A stretch of 64,000 nucleotides of DNA from Tetrapyrgos nigripes. Taxonomy: Eukaryota; Basidiomycota; Agaricomycetes; Agaricales; Campanellaceae. The notes under the pieces are model-generated. The model was given only the letters and a program-made list of their open reading frames with translations. It made no database searches and was not told where the DNA came from. Shown in pieces: positions 11,668-23,621 of the stretch (the first letter of the stretch is position 1; each line of letters begins with the position of its first letter). The stretch lies in the NCBI GenBank assembly GCA_013368315.1, contig JAACJM010000207.1:62001-126000 (forward strand). The letters run 5' to 3'. A program made the position numbers and the translations under genes.

Positions 11668-13701
11668 TCAATTGGGTGGAAATGCACTAGTAGTATCACT
11701 GCACACTTTGTGGAGGCTAGTGCTGTCATTGGTAGAGGTACCATGGCTGAGCGAGCTCATGGTGATAAACTCATTGCCTGCGATGCGGGAAAGGGGGTTA
11801 CCATCACGGACATAGTCTCGAGAGTTGAGTATAACTAGAAGCGAGTTGGTGTGGACTGCATATATTGAATCAATAGGAAGTAATAGAAAGCGGCGACTAG
11901 CAGAATCTACCACTCACATCGTGCCACTGGCTCAAGACCCAATGTAAAACGCAGTAAGTGCTCGTGACGCTCCAAGTTTATGGTGAGGAAACATACGGAG
12001 GAGAAAGAATCCCATATAGACGACTGAAAAGTGCGCAGAATCAAAGGCGTGAGTAGAGATCGAACATCTCAATGTCTTACAGGTGTTTTCCAGGCCTACG
12101 TTCAGCTGTGCTGGAGGTGGCGATGAGTTCACCGACTTAAGAATTGAGATTATGGAATGCTATAATCACCGTGATCACAGCAAGCAAGGCACAGATACTT
12201 GTAGGAATTCCAGCGTAAAATGTAAATGCAATCTGATGTTTACAAGTCATTAAGTATGGGAAGCAGCAGCCGGAGAACGAGACTGGATGAAACATACCAT
12301 TCGTTCGAACATCGCCGCAGTCCTTTTGAATGTCGATTTGGACTTTCTGGCGTTAAGATGGTAGATCATTACCACAGAGATGATTATGTCTGACGCAGTA
12401 CCGAGAGCGTTGAGAGCGGTGGTTGCTTTCTGCAATATCTCATCAAAAGAAGTTCAAATTGAAGGTGAAGGAAGTGGATCCACCTTTTTGGTAGCAAGGG
12501 CAGCCAAGGAAGGTATGTTGAGTCTACAAGGACCGGGTGTCAACAGCCAGGAGTATAGTGGTCTTGAGAGATGCTCACGACTGAGCGGTAATGACTGAGC
12601 ATTCCGATTGTCAAGCCGATACTCGTCAAGGCGGTCAAATCACTCACCAAAACCGAGGACTATGGATGCAAGGATACAGAACATCAGTGGCAACTTGAAA
12701 GTATTATAAGACATAGAAACTCATACTGAAAGACGCCAGGGAACTTGATGACTACAAAGAGCCAATCTTTAGCATAACGAAGTTCAAGAATCGAGATGCC
12801 TTACCGTCACACCGGTGAGGATAGCACTTTTGCTTACTGCACATCTTTCAATATCAGCTATGCATAATCGACAGAGACACTTACTGCGCCAGATTCTGTA
12901 GCAGTAAAACCTAGATTCAGTCAGTCAATCAGTAAGGTCCAATCTTAGGCAGAATAACTAATCAGAGTTCACTGTTGAACTTGAAAAGCAATCATGCAAG
13001 ACACAAACACCTGGGACATAATGTTTCTATGCAAAAACACCCGTTAGGAGTCTGTGTTTTAAAATGCTATACCCGGACAGGCACTTACTTGCCGGCATCG
13101 AGTGTAGCCAGAGCCAAAGGATCGTTATGTCCTGCCAAACCCAATCATTAGGATCCAGTTCGATGAAAACGGAATAGAAAAACCGCACTCGTTACCCCGT
13201 AATCATATATTCCAGCTATCAACATGGCCATATCCACTGTGTCGCAAACAAGAACGACAGATACCTATTTTCGACAAAATTATCAGCTGGATCTGAGGAT
13301 CGAGCAAAAATTTCAGACACGCACAAGTAGCTTGATAGGCCACTCATCGTGTTTACTGTGCTTCCGGAAGTAGTGATATGCTTGGACTAAGCCGACTTTG
13401 AAGCATGGTATGACGTGATTTAGATTAATCAACACAAGCTCTTCCCAGTGAAAGACATGAGTAGACATACCTCCATACAAGCTATATTGACAGGGGTAAA
13501 AGAGCAAGACATAGTGATAGTTAGTTGCTGAGGGTCGGAGACTCGGAAACGAACAATCAAATTTTAAACATACGCAGCACTGATAATGATGACGATGAAA
13601 AAGACACCCAAACTACTAGGCTGTTAGGTGCAAGTTTGAGTGCGTAAACACAAATATGATACGCACGTATTGTGGATAGTGGGAGCAACGAGTGGAGCCA
13701 T
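11668..13701 (-). pseudogene. DUF6534-type seven-helix membrane protein gene, possibly broken at one splice donor
   Basis: Exons supported by frame and splice signals: 13667-13701 (start MAPLVAPTIHN), 13574-13615, an 11-nt microexon 13471-13481, 13325-13395 and 13196-13264. These join to 76 residues, including SAALYGVG, QAYHYF and LLVSVVLVCDTVDMA. Later exons: 12648-12693, 12298-12429 (44 residues, SDIIIS...KSTFKRT), 12137-12232, 11997-12023 and a last exon 11668-11855 with HTNSLLVILNSRDYVR. This order and the NSLL..LN.R ending match the fungal DUF6534 integral membrane family, often annotated only as hypothetical. The exon ending near 12139 runs into TAA where a donor should be; restoring a missing GT would give GTAAGT and keep frame (inference). 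Exons between 13195 and 12694 are less certain. Confidence 0.7.
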
Positions 13702-13988
13702 GACTGAAACTTGCCAATGAAAGAGGAAGAGCTGGGGAAGGAAGAACGATGAGTACCAGGTTTATAAGGTCTGAAGTTCGAATTGGAGCTGCTAAAAACG
13801 CTTTAAACAGCGACCCTGGAATACCGCTGGGCAGTGGAATCCAAGCCATCCTTACAAGCCAGGATCTGGCCATAGCTCTACCGATAAGACAGATTCAATT
13901 GAGGCCTAAGGCCTCATGGATCAGAGCCTTCTATGATGGTGGATAGTGGCATCCAAGAATCTTTTTGAACAGCGGGGTCGGACCAAGT

Positions 13989-14105
13989 GATAATGTCGAC
14001 GACGTGCGTGTTCCTTAAAATAATTGCAATTTATCAAAGAATAATTCATTATCCACCACCTTGAGTAAAAATACGCGTAGGAGCTCCACCTACGCAGGCC
14101 AGTTT
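13989..14105. repeat. copy 1 of a short dispersed repeat with palindromic core
   Basis: Shares GTCGACG..., TCCTAAAATAATTGCAATTTATCAAAG-like text and the core GTAGGAGCTCCACCTACGCA with 14672-14764. The core GCGTAGGAGCTCCACCTACGC is an imperfect palindrome. No terminal duplications were found. Confidence 0.55.
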
Positions 14106-14671
14106 GATGGTGGCTCAGGATGATGGCTATTGAATGAAGCCTAGGGTCTGCACCCGTGAACGCGTGAACAGTCATGATCAAGGAACCTCAAGTAGAATTT
14201 TTCATAGATACTATCGTAGTACGCGTGAGAGGGTGCAGGCGTTCTCGATCCACTGAGCGTCAAGGATACCATATACTTACATACTTGTGGAGCTCCTGTG
14301 AGTGTTAAGTTTGTCCGAAGCTTCATGCTGTATTCTACGACAATTTTTACCGGGAAATTATACGAAAAGTAGTTGGAAATTTACTATCAAGCAACGATGT
14401 GAGGAGTTCCTGCTACATCGATTTTACTGCTTCAGGTTAAGCGTCGACGGTGAGCCTCAGATATCCGATCGGAAAAATCTAAATGAAAGGCGAATTACGA
14501 GTACGCTTCTTTGTAGAAGGCCTTGATCAGCTCCACTGAACCAAAAAAAAGAAAAAAAAAATCACCAAGCTCTCAAATCCAAATCTTCCTTAGAAGGATA
14601 TTTCTCAATCTTTGAGGGAACTTGCATGCGTATGAGCAATGAGCATGTCCGACGGCTGACTCGGATGCAGT

Positions 14672-14764
14672 GATAACATCGACGGTCATTTTCCTAAAAT
14701 AATTGCAATTTATCAAAGGGTAAGCCGCAAAAATACCCATAGGAGCTCCACCTACGCATGTCAG
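14672..14764. repeat. copy 2 of the same short dispersed repeat
   Basis: Direct-orientation copy of 13989-14105 with a shorter middle. It lies 130 bp left of the hAT element at 14893. Function unknown; it may be a fragment of an older small element. Confidence 0.55.
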
Positions 14765-14892
14765 TATGTCTATATCCTCTGATAGTAGCTGTGCAGTGGG
14801 CAGTATTAATCATTATCAAGTGGACTCCGTCCGAGTCATGGAAGAGTAGGAATTTATTACCGGCTTGCAAGTTGGGCGGTTCAAGATTCAAG

Positions 14893-15500
14893 TAGGGCTC
14901 CTAGCGGATCGGATGCTGGTCGGATGCGGATCCATCCGCTCGGATGAGCCATGACCAAGACTTCATCCGCATCGGCGGATGGCATCTGACGGATGGTCGG
15001 ATCATCCGCGGATGGTGGGCACACATACCAAAGGTAGCGTATAGAGCTTGCCTGAGGTCTTTTTTCATTCTTTTTTTCACTTGTAAGTACACTTTGGGTC
15101 TATTTTATGTGAAATAAAAAAGTTTCCACTTGCCTACACATGTAAATACAGGGTGCATGGCTCATGACACGGTATGGGCATCTTGCCGAGGATTTTTCCC
15201 ACGGCTAGCTCAGCATTGAGCAAGGTTTCAAACTTTCAAAACGTCGAGCTGTGTTGACGAGAGTTTTGTCGATGTTGATAACCTTTCCAACTGTACAGAA
15301 TCACGGGAAGTCCCGAGAACAACTCACCCAAAATTAGTAAGTACGACAGGTTCCCACATACCTCACACATCCGACGATGACCGGCGGATGGTCGGATGGT
15401 ATCCGTCGGTTGGGTGCACCTCCAGAGGCCCATCCGCCATCCGAATCCGAGGCCTCATCGGCGGATAGACGCCGGATCATCCGATCCGCTAGGAGCCCTA
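14893..15500. mobile_element. hAT-type MITE 1 (608 bp)
   Basis: A 23-bp perfect terminal inverted repeat starts TAGGGCTCCTAGCGGATCGG at each end. It is flanked by an 8-bp target duplication GATTCAAG at 14885-14892 and 15501-15508. The TAGGG start and 8-bp duplication fit the hAT superfamily. Both subterminal regions are packed with GCGGAT/ATCCGC motifs, the usual place for hAT transposase binding. No transposase ORF fits inside, so it is non-autonomous. Confidence 0.9.
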
Positions 15501-15508
15501 GATTCAAG

Positions 15509-16364
15509 AAGCAGAGGTAAGAAGCCCATTTTTGCTAAATCACCTCCGGATCTTCACGTAAGATAGGAAAGAGTAAGCACGGGAGAACACCAAACACCAC
15601 CATCTAATGCGTTTTCGCCGAGTCAGAAAATAGAACTGCTGCATCGTTGTTATTGACGAGAACGTTGATATCATGCATCACTAGCACTAGCCCACTGCTG
15701 ATGAAAAAGGTACACCTGGTCAAGCCAGAAATAACAACACTTGCCACTTACGCCGTAGCATCCAACCATCAACTCCAACCGTCAGCTCCAACTTCTTAGA
15801 TATTAATCATTCAGCTCATAATAACACTTCTCTCACGGAATCCTGTACAGGCAAAGATATCTTTTTTCACTGAGGTCTCGAGCTCCCTCATGGTTCACTT
15901 AGAAGTTAGGACACGTTAGTGAAATGAGATACTATGAGGGTCTGACCTTCGAACCAAGTCAAGTTTTCCTCTCCTGCTGACTTCGGTGGCAATGTTAGTC
16001 GTGGTCTCCATCTCTGACAGGACGAAAGAAGCTTTCATCCACTCGCTTCTATCCATCTGGGATCTCACTCTTTTCGGCCTTAATGACAAGCCAAGTCATC
16101 ACAATCATGATTTTGAACCTTTGTCATTTTGACTAGGCTGCGCAGATAATAATATCACAAGTCCCGGGTCAGTGGACATCATGCTTATTCTCAGATATCA
16201 CTGATCATGGAAGCTCGACGCTTCAACACCTCATTGTTGTAACTTGATCTGAGCCCAATCCCTCGCCGCCACTGAAAACACCATTCAATAACCACCAACT
16301 TCGAACTCCGGCCGAAAGTCTCCGTCAATCATTCAAATCAGCATCAAAGATGTTGTTGATGGCT
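15509..16364. other. intergenic, no gene seen
   Basis: No ORF of note, no conserved protein pattern and no terminal repeats were seen. Composition is mixed. Confidence 0.5.
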
Positions 16365-16372
16365 GCATATGG

Positions 16373-17610
16373 CAGTGTTCGCTTTTAAGGCCTTAACTGG
16401 GGTCTTGAGAATCTTTAAGCCTTAATAGCCTTAAACCCTTAAATTTAAGGGCTTTTTTTAAGGCTTAAGAAGTCCTCGATGGATGACTGAGGGAGGAGAC
16501 ACAGGCACTCACAATTGACATGGAGGTATGCAAGCAGCAAAAGCACTCAAAGTATACCAATGCAAAGCTAGCTTCTCCACCTCCTTCACCTCCTCTGAGG
16601 TTGATAAGCTACCTCTTCCTCCTACCCAGCACTTAGCCAAGGGTTTTCAGTTCGCTTTTAAGCCCTTAAAGACACCCAATGGATTTTTTAAGCCTTAAAT
16701 TTAAGGGCATTAAGGCTTAAAAGTTTTAAGGCCTTATGCCTTAAGGTAGTGTTGGACATGACTCAACTTGACTCTGGCTAAGTCGGTGAGTTGAGCCGAT
16801 TTGTAGTCAAGTCAAGTCAATACAGCATTAGCCGACTCAGTGCAACTCGGCTGTGGCTCACTTGCAACTCTAGCCGTGTTTATTCTAGCATCAACAGGGA
16901 GAGCATGTAAAAGAGTCCTAAGGCTCTAAAGTCAATGCTCAGATTGTGGAATACTGTAGAATGTAGAAGGGGAAGCAATTGTAGGACATATGAGAATAAA
17001 TGAATATGAGGACACTTGTTAAACAAGTGAGGCGACAAATACTATTGCGGCTCTAGAGGTATAGACAGTAAACTACTGAGTATTTATACTGTTGGCTACT
17101 GTGGCTATGTGAGTCCGTAGATATAACACTGTGGAGAAAAGCAGATACTACGATGTAATGTCTGATATCAGTTTGGAGTCAACGATGTAAGAAACAATGT
17201 AAGTACAGAGTAGTATAGAAAGTAGGTGGTGCATATGTGGATACAAGTGGATTGTGTATACTAGAAAGTGGAGAGAAAGATAAGATTGTTCGTTGTAAGT
17301 ATTGTTCAATATAAAATTCCAACAGGACAAAGGAGCATCTAACATTTGAGGTTTTGAGAAAATGGTGGTTGGCATCAATATTGTATTAGGAGTGCTGCTT
17401 GAATGTCTTTAGTCACGTAATGTATTGGCATACAGAGATACATACAATAAATACACAATTGAAGTCGACTCAGGTCGACTGGAGCCAGAGTGAGTGAGTT
17501 ATTTATGGCTCCAGAGCCGAGTCATTGCAATAATGTAATCGAGCCATTGAGAGTCGAGCCGGAGTGAGCCAAAGTCGAGTCAGCGCAACACTACCTTAAG
17601 GAGAACACTG
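16373..17610. mobile_element. hAT-type MITE 2, older host element
   Basis: Ends read CAGTGTTCGCTTTTAAGGCC on the left and, reverse complemented on the right, CAGTGTTCTCCTTAAGGC. They are flanked by a perfect 8-bp duplication GCATATGG (16365-16372 and 17611-17618). Without the nested element (16747-17593 plus one duplication) it is about 383 bp. The interior is rich in TTAAGG/CCTTAA motifs in both orientations. CAGTG termini and 8-bp duplications fit hAT. Confidence 0.88.
16747..17593. mobile_element. hAT-type MITE 3, nested in MITE 2 (847 bp)
   Basis: Termini are TAGTGTTG and CAACACTA with imperfect longer inverted repeats rich in GACTC/GAGTC. It inserted into the CCTTAAGG motif of MITE 2, giving an 8-bp duplication CCTTAAGG at 16739-16746 and 17594-17601. 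It is the same family as the element at 28328-28974 (TAGTGTTGCGCTGA ends and a shared internal ACTACTGAGTAT). There is no coding capacity. Confidence 0.88.
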
Positions 17611-17631
17611 GCATATGGTGATGCGCCAGTT

Positions 17632-17720
17632 ACGAGGCCGAAGAATGAGGCTGAGTTCTTTACACTGGGTTTCCGCGTGTGGCTCTGTCTAATTGGTGCC
17701 CCGGTTATTCCTGTTTTAGC
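17632..17720 (+). repeat. dispersed TTACGAGGCC block, copy 1
   Basis: Begins TTACGAGGCCGAAGAATGAG and continues with CTGAGTTCTTTACAC and GCGTGTGGCT. The same series appears at 35748 and 45038, each preceded by CAG. The right limit is unclear; a GGCCTCGGGCTTGCCACGC series at 19473 may be the other end. Confidence 0.5.
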
Positions 17721-17729
17721 TTCCAATTA

Positions 17730-20690
17730 TACCCATTTATACATTTGTCATTTGTTTGTTCGAAGGTTGTAGGCAAACAACCACTCTGATTTTAGGCTTT
17801 GCCCTCGCTTTTTATTCGCGAATCGCAGCATTTACGACCGTGAGGCTATTTTCGCTCGGTTTCTTCCTCACTTAGCGCCTCTATGTCTCCCTGTCCAACC
17901 GTGCCATCTCCCTCTTGCCATTCCTGAGTCAAGCTTACATCTTTCCACTACCAACAATGTCCGCTCTAACTTTGACATTTCTACATGGACTTTTTGGAGG
18001 TCAAAGTACATGGGTTCTTCGAGTATTTGGGTGAGAAGGGTGGGTTTTATTATCATAAAGTATGTTAACTTTCTTATATACTCCCTTTCTGTTCCATTTT
18101 CTTCATGTTCCTCCATTTGGATTTCATTTTGAGATGATTGCTGATGAAGTCTCTCATTTCTATAGTCTGTTTTCTCATGCTGTATCTCAAAACCTCAAAA
18201 ATTTGATAACTGAACAGGGTTTATGCTTCCTCAACCTCCACTGACTGGTTCTCCTGATAAATGGGAGTAATGGGAGCTTGTCATGGAGGCTTCATGGGCC
18301 TTATAGCTTGGAAGCAGGTCAGATCTGACAGACGAAGAAAAGGAGATATCTCATATATGGTGCTGGCAAATCCAGCAGGTGCGTGTACCTTTTTTGTTCT
18401 TTTTTCTTCACAGTTCTTACTGACGTCTCCTTTCTTTTATCTAGTTACCTATTCTTGTTGTCAATCAAGCTCTGTTGACAGTCCCTCTCCTCCAATTTGT
18501 GCTGAACTGCGTCTTACCCTGACTTGACATATGCCAACACCGTGCTCTACAATTGGTTTCTCAAGGAACCCCAACATAGTCCTTTACCACTATTTGTTTA
18601 AACTGTTACAGGGTCCCAAGGCAATGAAGAGTTTTACTTCCCTTCTGCGAGGATGGAGCTACACAGCACCAAAGCTTTTGAGCTCATGCATTCAACTATG
18701 GACAAAGGGTTTGTTGGGGATGAGCTTGCTATGGAGCATGCCTCTGGTGTTTTACTATGAAGTGTGATCGTGTTTCATGTATTCAGGGAAGAGATAGTGG
18801 GTGTTTGAAGGTTTACAATCAGACAAGACATTGGAAGCACCAAAGGAGCTCTCAGAGTGTAGGTCAGCATCTTCTTCACCCCATCATCGTTGGTTCTTCA
18901 TCTGATGGTTGCTCCAGGAACACTAACCTCAAGTTCTCACTGTACCCATTGCTCGTTGTTGTCCACTCCCAGTTCTACATAGCTGTCTTCATTCATAATT
19001 CACATGTTGCTGCTCATTGACCCTCTCCTGTCTTCCTGTCCTCACTATTTCAACTCTTTATTCCCTTGGGCTCGTTTTGTTTGTAATGGGCACAGGTGTA
19101 TTGTAATACTGTCAGATAGGGATGGGATGGGTGGACATGTTCCGAAAGTACACATTCCAAGGAGTTCCAAAGTTTCTATTAATGTCCTTACCTTATGAAT
19201 GTGATACAAAGATTCATGTGCCTCAAGGATCCGCATCTCAGCAATATCACATAAATGAGATCACTTCATCACAAGAATGTTTGAAGGTGCTCATGAGTGG
19301 TTATATGATGGCATTAGTACTGGTGTACCAACAAAAATATCTGCAGGACTTCAAGGCAACAACAGAGACCTGGAATACTTTGCAAATAAGAAAGTTATGG
19401 TGGTTCTGTATGTACAAACAGGAATGGAAATTGCAAGCTGAATACAAATCAAGGTGAGAGGAAACTGGCGGCCTCGGGCTTGCCACGCGCAGCGTTGGCC
19501 CACATCCCTTTCATTCAACAACCCATACAATATACAGTCGTAACCGTATACAGATATGGTGAACAGCCCTAACATCAACCTGCCCCCTGCCTATACAAAT
19601 TGCACCAGATCTTTCACCATGCGGACTCTTGTTTGTTCCATTATTTGTTCATTATTTACACTTTATTTGTTCCTCAAAATTTCCCTGCGTCGTGAAAGAT
19701 CTGGGTACAAGGTTACTTTTTTCGGAAGATTGATCAAGTCTCTCCCTCCTCGTGCCGCTGTCCGAGTCGATACATCACGGTATTATGGATGGAATGGTAG
19801 ATATTGGAGAAGAGATGTTTTCTGCTGAGGATGTGATGTTCTTACTTCTTAAAAGATGAAAGGGTGTGGGCTAGCACTGAGCATGGCGGAAATGAGTCTG
19901 GTGAGTTCAAATTTAAGATGCTAGACCACACTCCAGTGAAGATATTCAATGAAAAATAGATTTTGCTGGTTCTAGAGTGTAGATCATTGTGTAGAATCAG
20001 AGGCTCAGAGCTATAATCAATATACATGAGAAGAAGATACAACCCTCAAGCTCTTGAAAAGGGAATACTTACACACTGAAAATACAAAAATATGCGCTCA
20101 GCAGAAAGGCATACAGAAACACACTTTTTTACAGATATATCTTACATCAGTAGTAGCGATGTGATCTATCTGTCGAGTGGATATTTTTGTCTTTTCAGTG
20201 TGTTACAAGAATAGGGGCGCATATTCTCTATTACCAGAGAAAATCAGAAAGAAATTTGATCGAGACAGACAGAGGAAATCAGGACAAACTCAACATAGCC
20301 ACATGCAGAAACGCAGTGTAAAGAACTTGTCCTCATTCTTCAGCCTCGTAATCTGCAGCTATCCTGGAATACTTACATTTACACCTCTTTCAGAAACTCC
20401 TAAACCTTAACTTTTCCAGGGATCCTGTATCCATTCCCACATTCATTCACTTGTTTCATGACTAGATTGAAGCTGCAACATTAAACCAAAATGTTGAGGT
20501 CTCTCCCTCCCCCCACTTCCTCATACCAATCTCAATCCTTACCTTCTCCCTACCTCTCACATACCATTGGCCCACTAGCAAGGGGGTCTGGGCCAGAGAA
20601 TCCCGTACCAGGGCTAGGTAGGTAGGCTCCCTGGAGTTTTTTGTGTTTCCTGGGGTCCATTCCAATTTCCGAGCCCTAGGATATACTCCT
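17730..20690. other. no confidently identified gene
   Basis: Several 60-110 residue open frames exist on both strands (for example 18531-18767, 18757-19020 and 19122-19457 on +). They lack recognisable motifs, overlap one another, and no splice model joins them convincingly. The stretch may be the inside of the element bounded by TTACGAGGCC-type ends at 17632 and about 19490. Confidence 0.4.
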
Positions 20691-21289
20691 ACTTCATTTC
20701 TGAAGTCTGAACACTCCAGATTTCCGAAGTATTTCCGATTTTTTAGTGTCTAATTTTAGGACAAATTTTTATTGTCAAAACTCCGGTCTTTCCGGTGCTT
20801 TTCCGAGTTTTCCTTACTCCTATTCATACCACACTCTCTTCCTTCCGGAACTTATTTCCGAATTTTCCGATTTTTATAGCATCTTTTTCACTTCTACCTT
20901 TTGGTACTAAATTTTTACTTACTATACTTCTTGTGGACTTTCCCTCTAACATCTTCCAGACATTCCCTCCACTATTCCGTCACCTCTGGCCCAGTTCCTT
21001 TCCAAGACTTCCATGTCTTTCCTTTCAGGATTGACTTTGTGTTGCAATTTGGATCTCGTCACTCTTTCCGCTTAGACCCGTTGGTTTTTTGGGTTAAAGG
21101 AGACACCCTTTCCATTTCTTCACTCGTCACTCCTCTCAGCACTCTTCCATTAGTTTGCACTTCGTGTGACTATGGAATCTATTTGGTTTTACACCATTCT
21201 TGGTATCCGGTACTTTTCCTGCCACTCCGACCTCTCTCCAGCTTCATGTCATTCCTACAGCTTCATCTGAGCTGCCTACTGGTGCTTTC

Positions 21290-21485
21290 CACTCCATTCT
21301 GCATTTTTCTACTTTCCACCCCATTCCACAATTTTCCAAATTCCACTCCATTCCGCATTTTTCCACTTTCCACCCCATTCCACAATTTTCCTATTTCCAC
21401 TCCATTCCGCATTTTTCCACATTCCGCTCCATTCCACATCGTTCCACATTCCGCTCCATTCCACATCATTCTACTTTCTGTTACG
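21290..21485. repeat. pyrimidine-rich tandem repeat
   Basis: Repeats of about 26 bp built on CCATTCCGCATTTTTCCACT, with alternating CGCATTTTTCC and CACAATTTTCC forms, so adjacent units act as dimers of about 54 bp. It lies inside a wider CT-rich tract (20690-22200, resuming 23835-24060). Confidence 0.75.
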
Positions 21486-22205
21486 CTGTCCACCACCACC
21501 CCTACCACTCCCAACGCCATTTTTAAAAAAAATTTGATTTGGTTTGGTTTGAAAGAGGGAGATACTGGCTAGTGCCATAATCAATTGGTATTGTTTTTAC
21601 TTTTGTAAAGTTTCCCATGACTTCCAACCTTTTTCCATCCATATTCTCTGAGTTTTCCACATTTCCTTTCCAAACACTTCCCTCTCCTACATTCCTCCTG
21701 CTATATCTTTACTCTACCTTTACTCCGCATTTTTACTTATAAAATTCCCTACAACTCCATTTCCATGTCTTTCCTGATGCTTTCCTTTACCTTTCCAGTA
21801 CTTCACACTTTCCAGTGCTTTCCTGTACCTTTCCAGTGCTTTCCCATACCTTTCTGGTACTTCGGACTTTCCCATACTTTCCTACACCTCTCGAGGGCTC
21901 AAGGCCTAAGAGGGGGATACTGTAAGATCTATGCACTTTTTTGTACTTTCCTATGGCTTTCCGGTACCCTTTTACTTTCCTGTACTTTCCTATGACTTTC
22001 CAGTACAGTCATACTTTCCAGTACTTTCCTATGACTTTCCGGTACAGTCTTAGTTTCCATTACTTTCCTATTGCTTTCCGATCTTTTCCCTTTTCCTTAT
22101 TCACACCTTCATTTCCAATTCATATCCGATTCATCTCCAATCCATATCTCATAGCTCCACTTTCCTTATAAGGTGCTCCCCTTCACCTTTCCTGCTATAG
22201 TTATA

Positions 22206-22415
22206 CAGTGGGTCAAAAAATTGTCCACATGTTTCGCATTTTTGGAAAGATTGCCAATTTAAGCAATACTGAGTAGAGATATTGAAATGTGGTCAGTGAT
22301 GGGCAGAACGCCCTTGATAAGAGCTACAATAATCTGTTTTATTTGTCCTATTTGGCTCAAAACTCATGGAGATATGATTGATTTAAAATGGTATGTCATT
22401 TGGACAATTTTTTGA
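22206..22415 (+). repeat. left TIR of Tc1 element
   Basis: Matches the reverse complement of 23622-23832 with a few substitutions and small indels around 22310-22350. Outer and inner copies of the TCAAAAAATTGTCCA motif are in opposite orientation. Confidence 0.9.
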
Positions 22416-22534
22416 GTTGCCACTTCAAAATCAGTATTGTAACTATGTGATGTCTCATAGATGACATCATAAGTGGAGTTGTACAATGATGCAATGGCTA
22501 CATCATAATGATATCATAGCTGCCAGCTGGACCA

Positions 22535-22541
22535 TATATAA
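22535..22541 (+). promoter_or_regulatory. TATA box of the Tc1 transposase
   Basis: TATATAAGGG lies about 40 bp upstream of the chosen start codon at 22576, implying a very short leader. It sits just inside the left TIR. Confidence 0.55.
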
Positions 22542-22575
22542 GGGCATCCAGTTGTTCTATAGCCCTCATCAAATC

Positions 22576-23592
22576 ATGAGACCCATCACATCCACCCAGA
22601 AAGACAATATCCTCTCTCTCCTCCAAACTTCTGCTTCATCCAGGGAAATCTCTGCTAAAACTGGGGTATCCAAGTCAAAGATTGCTTCTCTGGCCAAAGA
22701 GATGTATCCTGACAAGGAGAACCATCAAGCAGGGCGTCCTAGAAAGCTGTCTACCACTGATGAACGTGCTGCTATCCAACAAATCAACACTGGCAAAGCT
22801 GAAAATGCTACAGAAGTGGCCAGAAACATCAATCCCCTCCTTGACCAACCTGTCTCCACCCAAACCATTCGAAATTCCCTTCTCAGGCATGATGTGGACA
22901 CATCTAAAACGAAGAAGAAGCCCAAACTCACTGCAGCTCACAGGAAGGCTCGTTTAAACTTTGCACAGAAGTACAGAAACTGGACTGTGGATGACTGGAA
23001 AAGGGTTATTTGGTCAGATGAGACTAAAATCAATCGATATGGGTCAGATGGACAGCAGTATGTGTGGGGGAGGAAGGGTGAATCCTTGGGAGAGAGAAAT
23101 GTGGTGGAAACAGTCAAATTTGGAGGAGGAAATATCATGGTGTGGGGATGTATGGGGTGGGAAGGAGTTGGAAACATGGCAGAGGTGGAGGGCAGGATGA
23201 ATGCAGAGCAGTATGTGGACATTTTGGAGAACAACCTTCTGGAGAGCATGGATATTTTGGGTGTTGATCCAGAGGTGGCCATTTTTCAGCAAGACAATGA
23301 TCCTAAACACAAGTCAAAACTGGCCACCAAGTGGTTTGAAGACAACAACATCCATTGCATGAGCTGGCCTGCTCAATCTCCTGACCTGAACCCCATTGAA
23401 CACCTCTGGACAACCCTCAAACACAAGCTCAATGGATATGACACAGCACCCTCTGGAGTTTGGGAAATATGGGACAGAGCAGCTGAAAAGTGGGATGAAA
23501 TCACAGAAGAAGATTGTCAGAAATTGATCAGGAGCATGCCTAGAAGGATTGAGGCTGTGTTGAAGGCCAAAGGAGGGCATACCAAGTACTGA
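22576..23592 (+). CDS. Tc1/mariner transposase (DD34E)
   Basis: A 338-residue ORF from MRPITSTQKDN. I prefer this start over the in-frame ATG at 22486 because it gives the usual Tc1 length and follows the TATA box. The N-terminus has a helix-turn-helix (SREISAKTGVSKSKIASLAK), then a GRPRK hook (AGRPRKLS) and a second DNA-binding part (TQTIRNSLLRH). Catalytic residues: Asp in IWSDETK, Asp in FQQDNDPKHKS, and Glu in DLNPIEHLW with exactly 34 residues between the second Asp and Glu. The GGGNIMVWGCM motif is also present. The enzyme cuts and pastes the element at TA sites in the nucleus. There are no stops or frameshifts, so it is probably functional if expressed. Confidence 0.95.
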   Translation: MRPITSTQKDNILSLLQTSASSREISAKTGVSKSKIASLAKEMYPDKENHQAGRPRKLSTTDERAAIQQINTGKAENATEVARNINPLLDQPVSTQTIRNSLLRHDVDTSKTKKKPKLTAAHRKARLNFAQKYRNWTVDDWKRVIWSDETKINRYGSDGQQYVWGRKGESLGERNVVETVKFGGGNIMVWGCMGWEGVGNMAEVEGRMNAEQYVDILENNLLESMDILGVDPEVAIFQQDNDPKHKSKLATKWFEDNNIHCMSWPAQSPDLNPIEHLWTTLKHKLNGYDTAPSGVWEIWDRAAEKWDEITEEDCQKLIRSMPRRIEAVLKAKGGHTKY

Positions 23593-23621
23593 GCTAGCAC
23601 TTTCTGTATTTTCACTTGCAT

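Noticed and set aside
21263..21520. Minus-strand ORF rich in MWNGVE repeats
   Set aside because: It is the translation of the 26-bp satellite.
22675..23580. Open frames antisense to the Tc1 transposase
   Set aside because: The plus-strand frame contains all catalytic motifs and the termini match; antisense frames lack any pattern.
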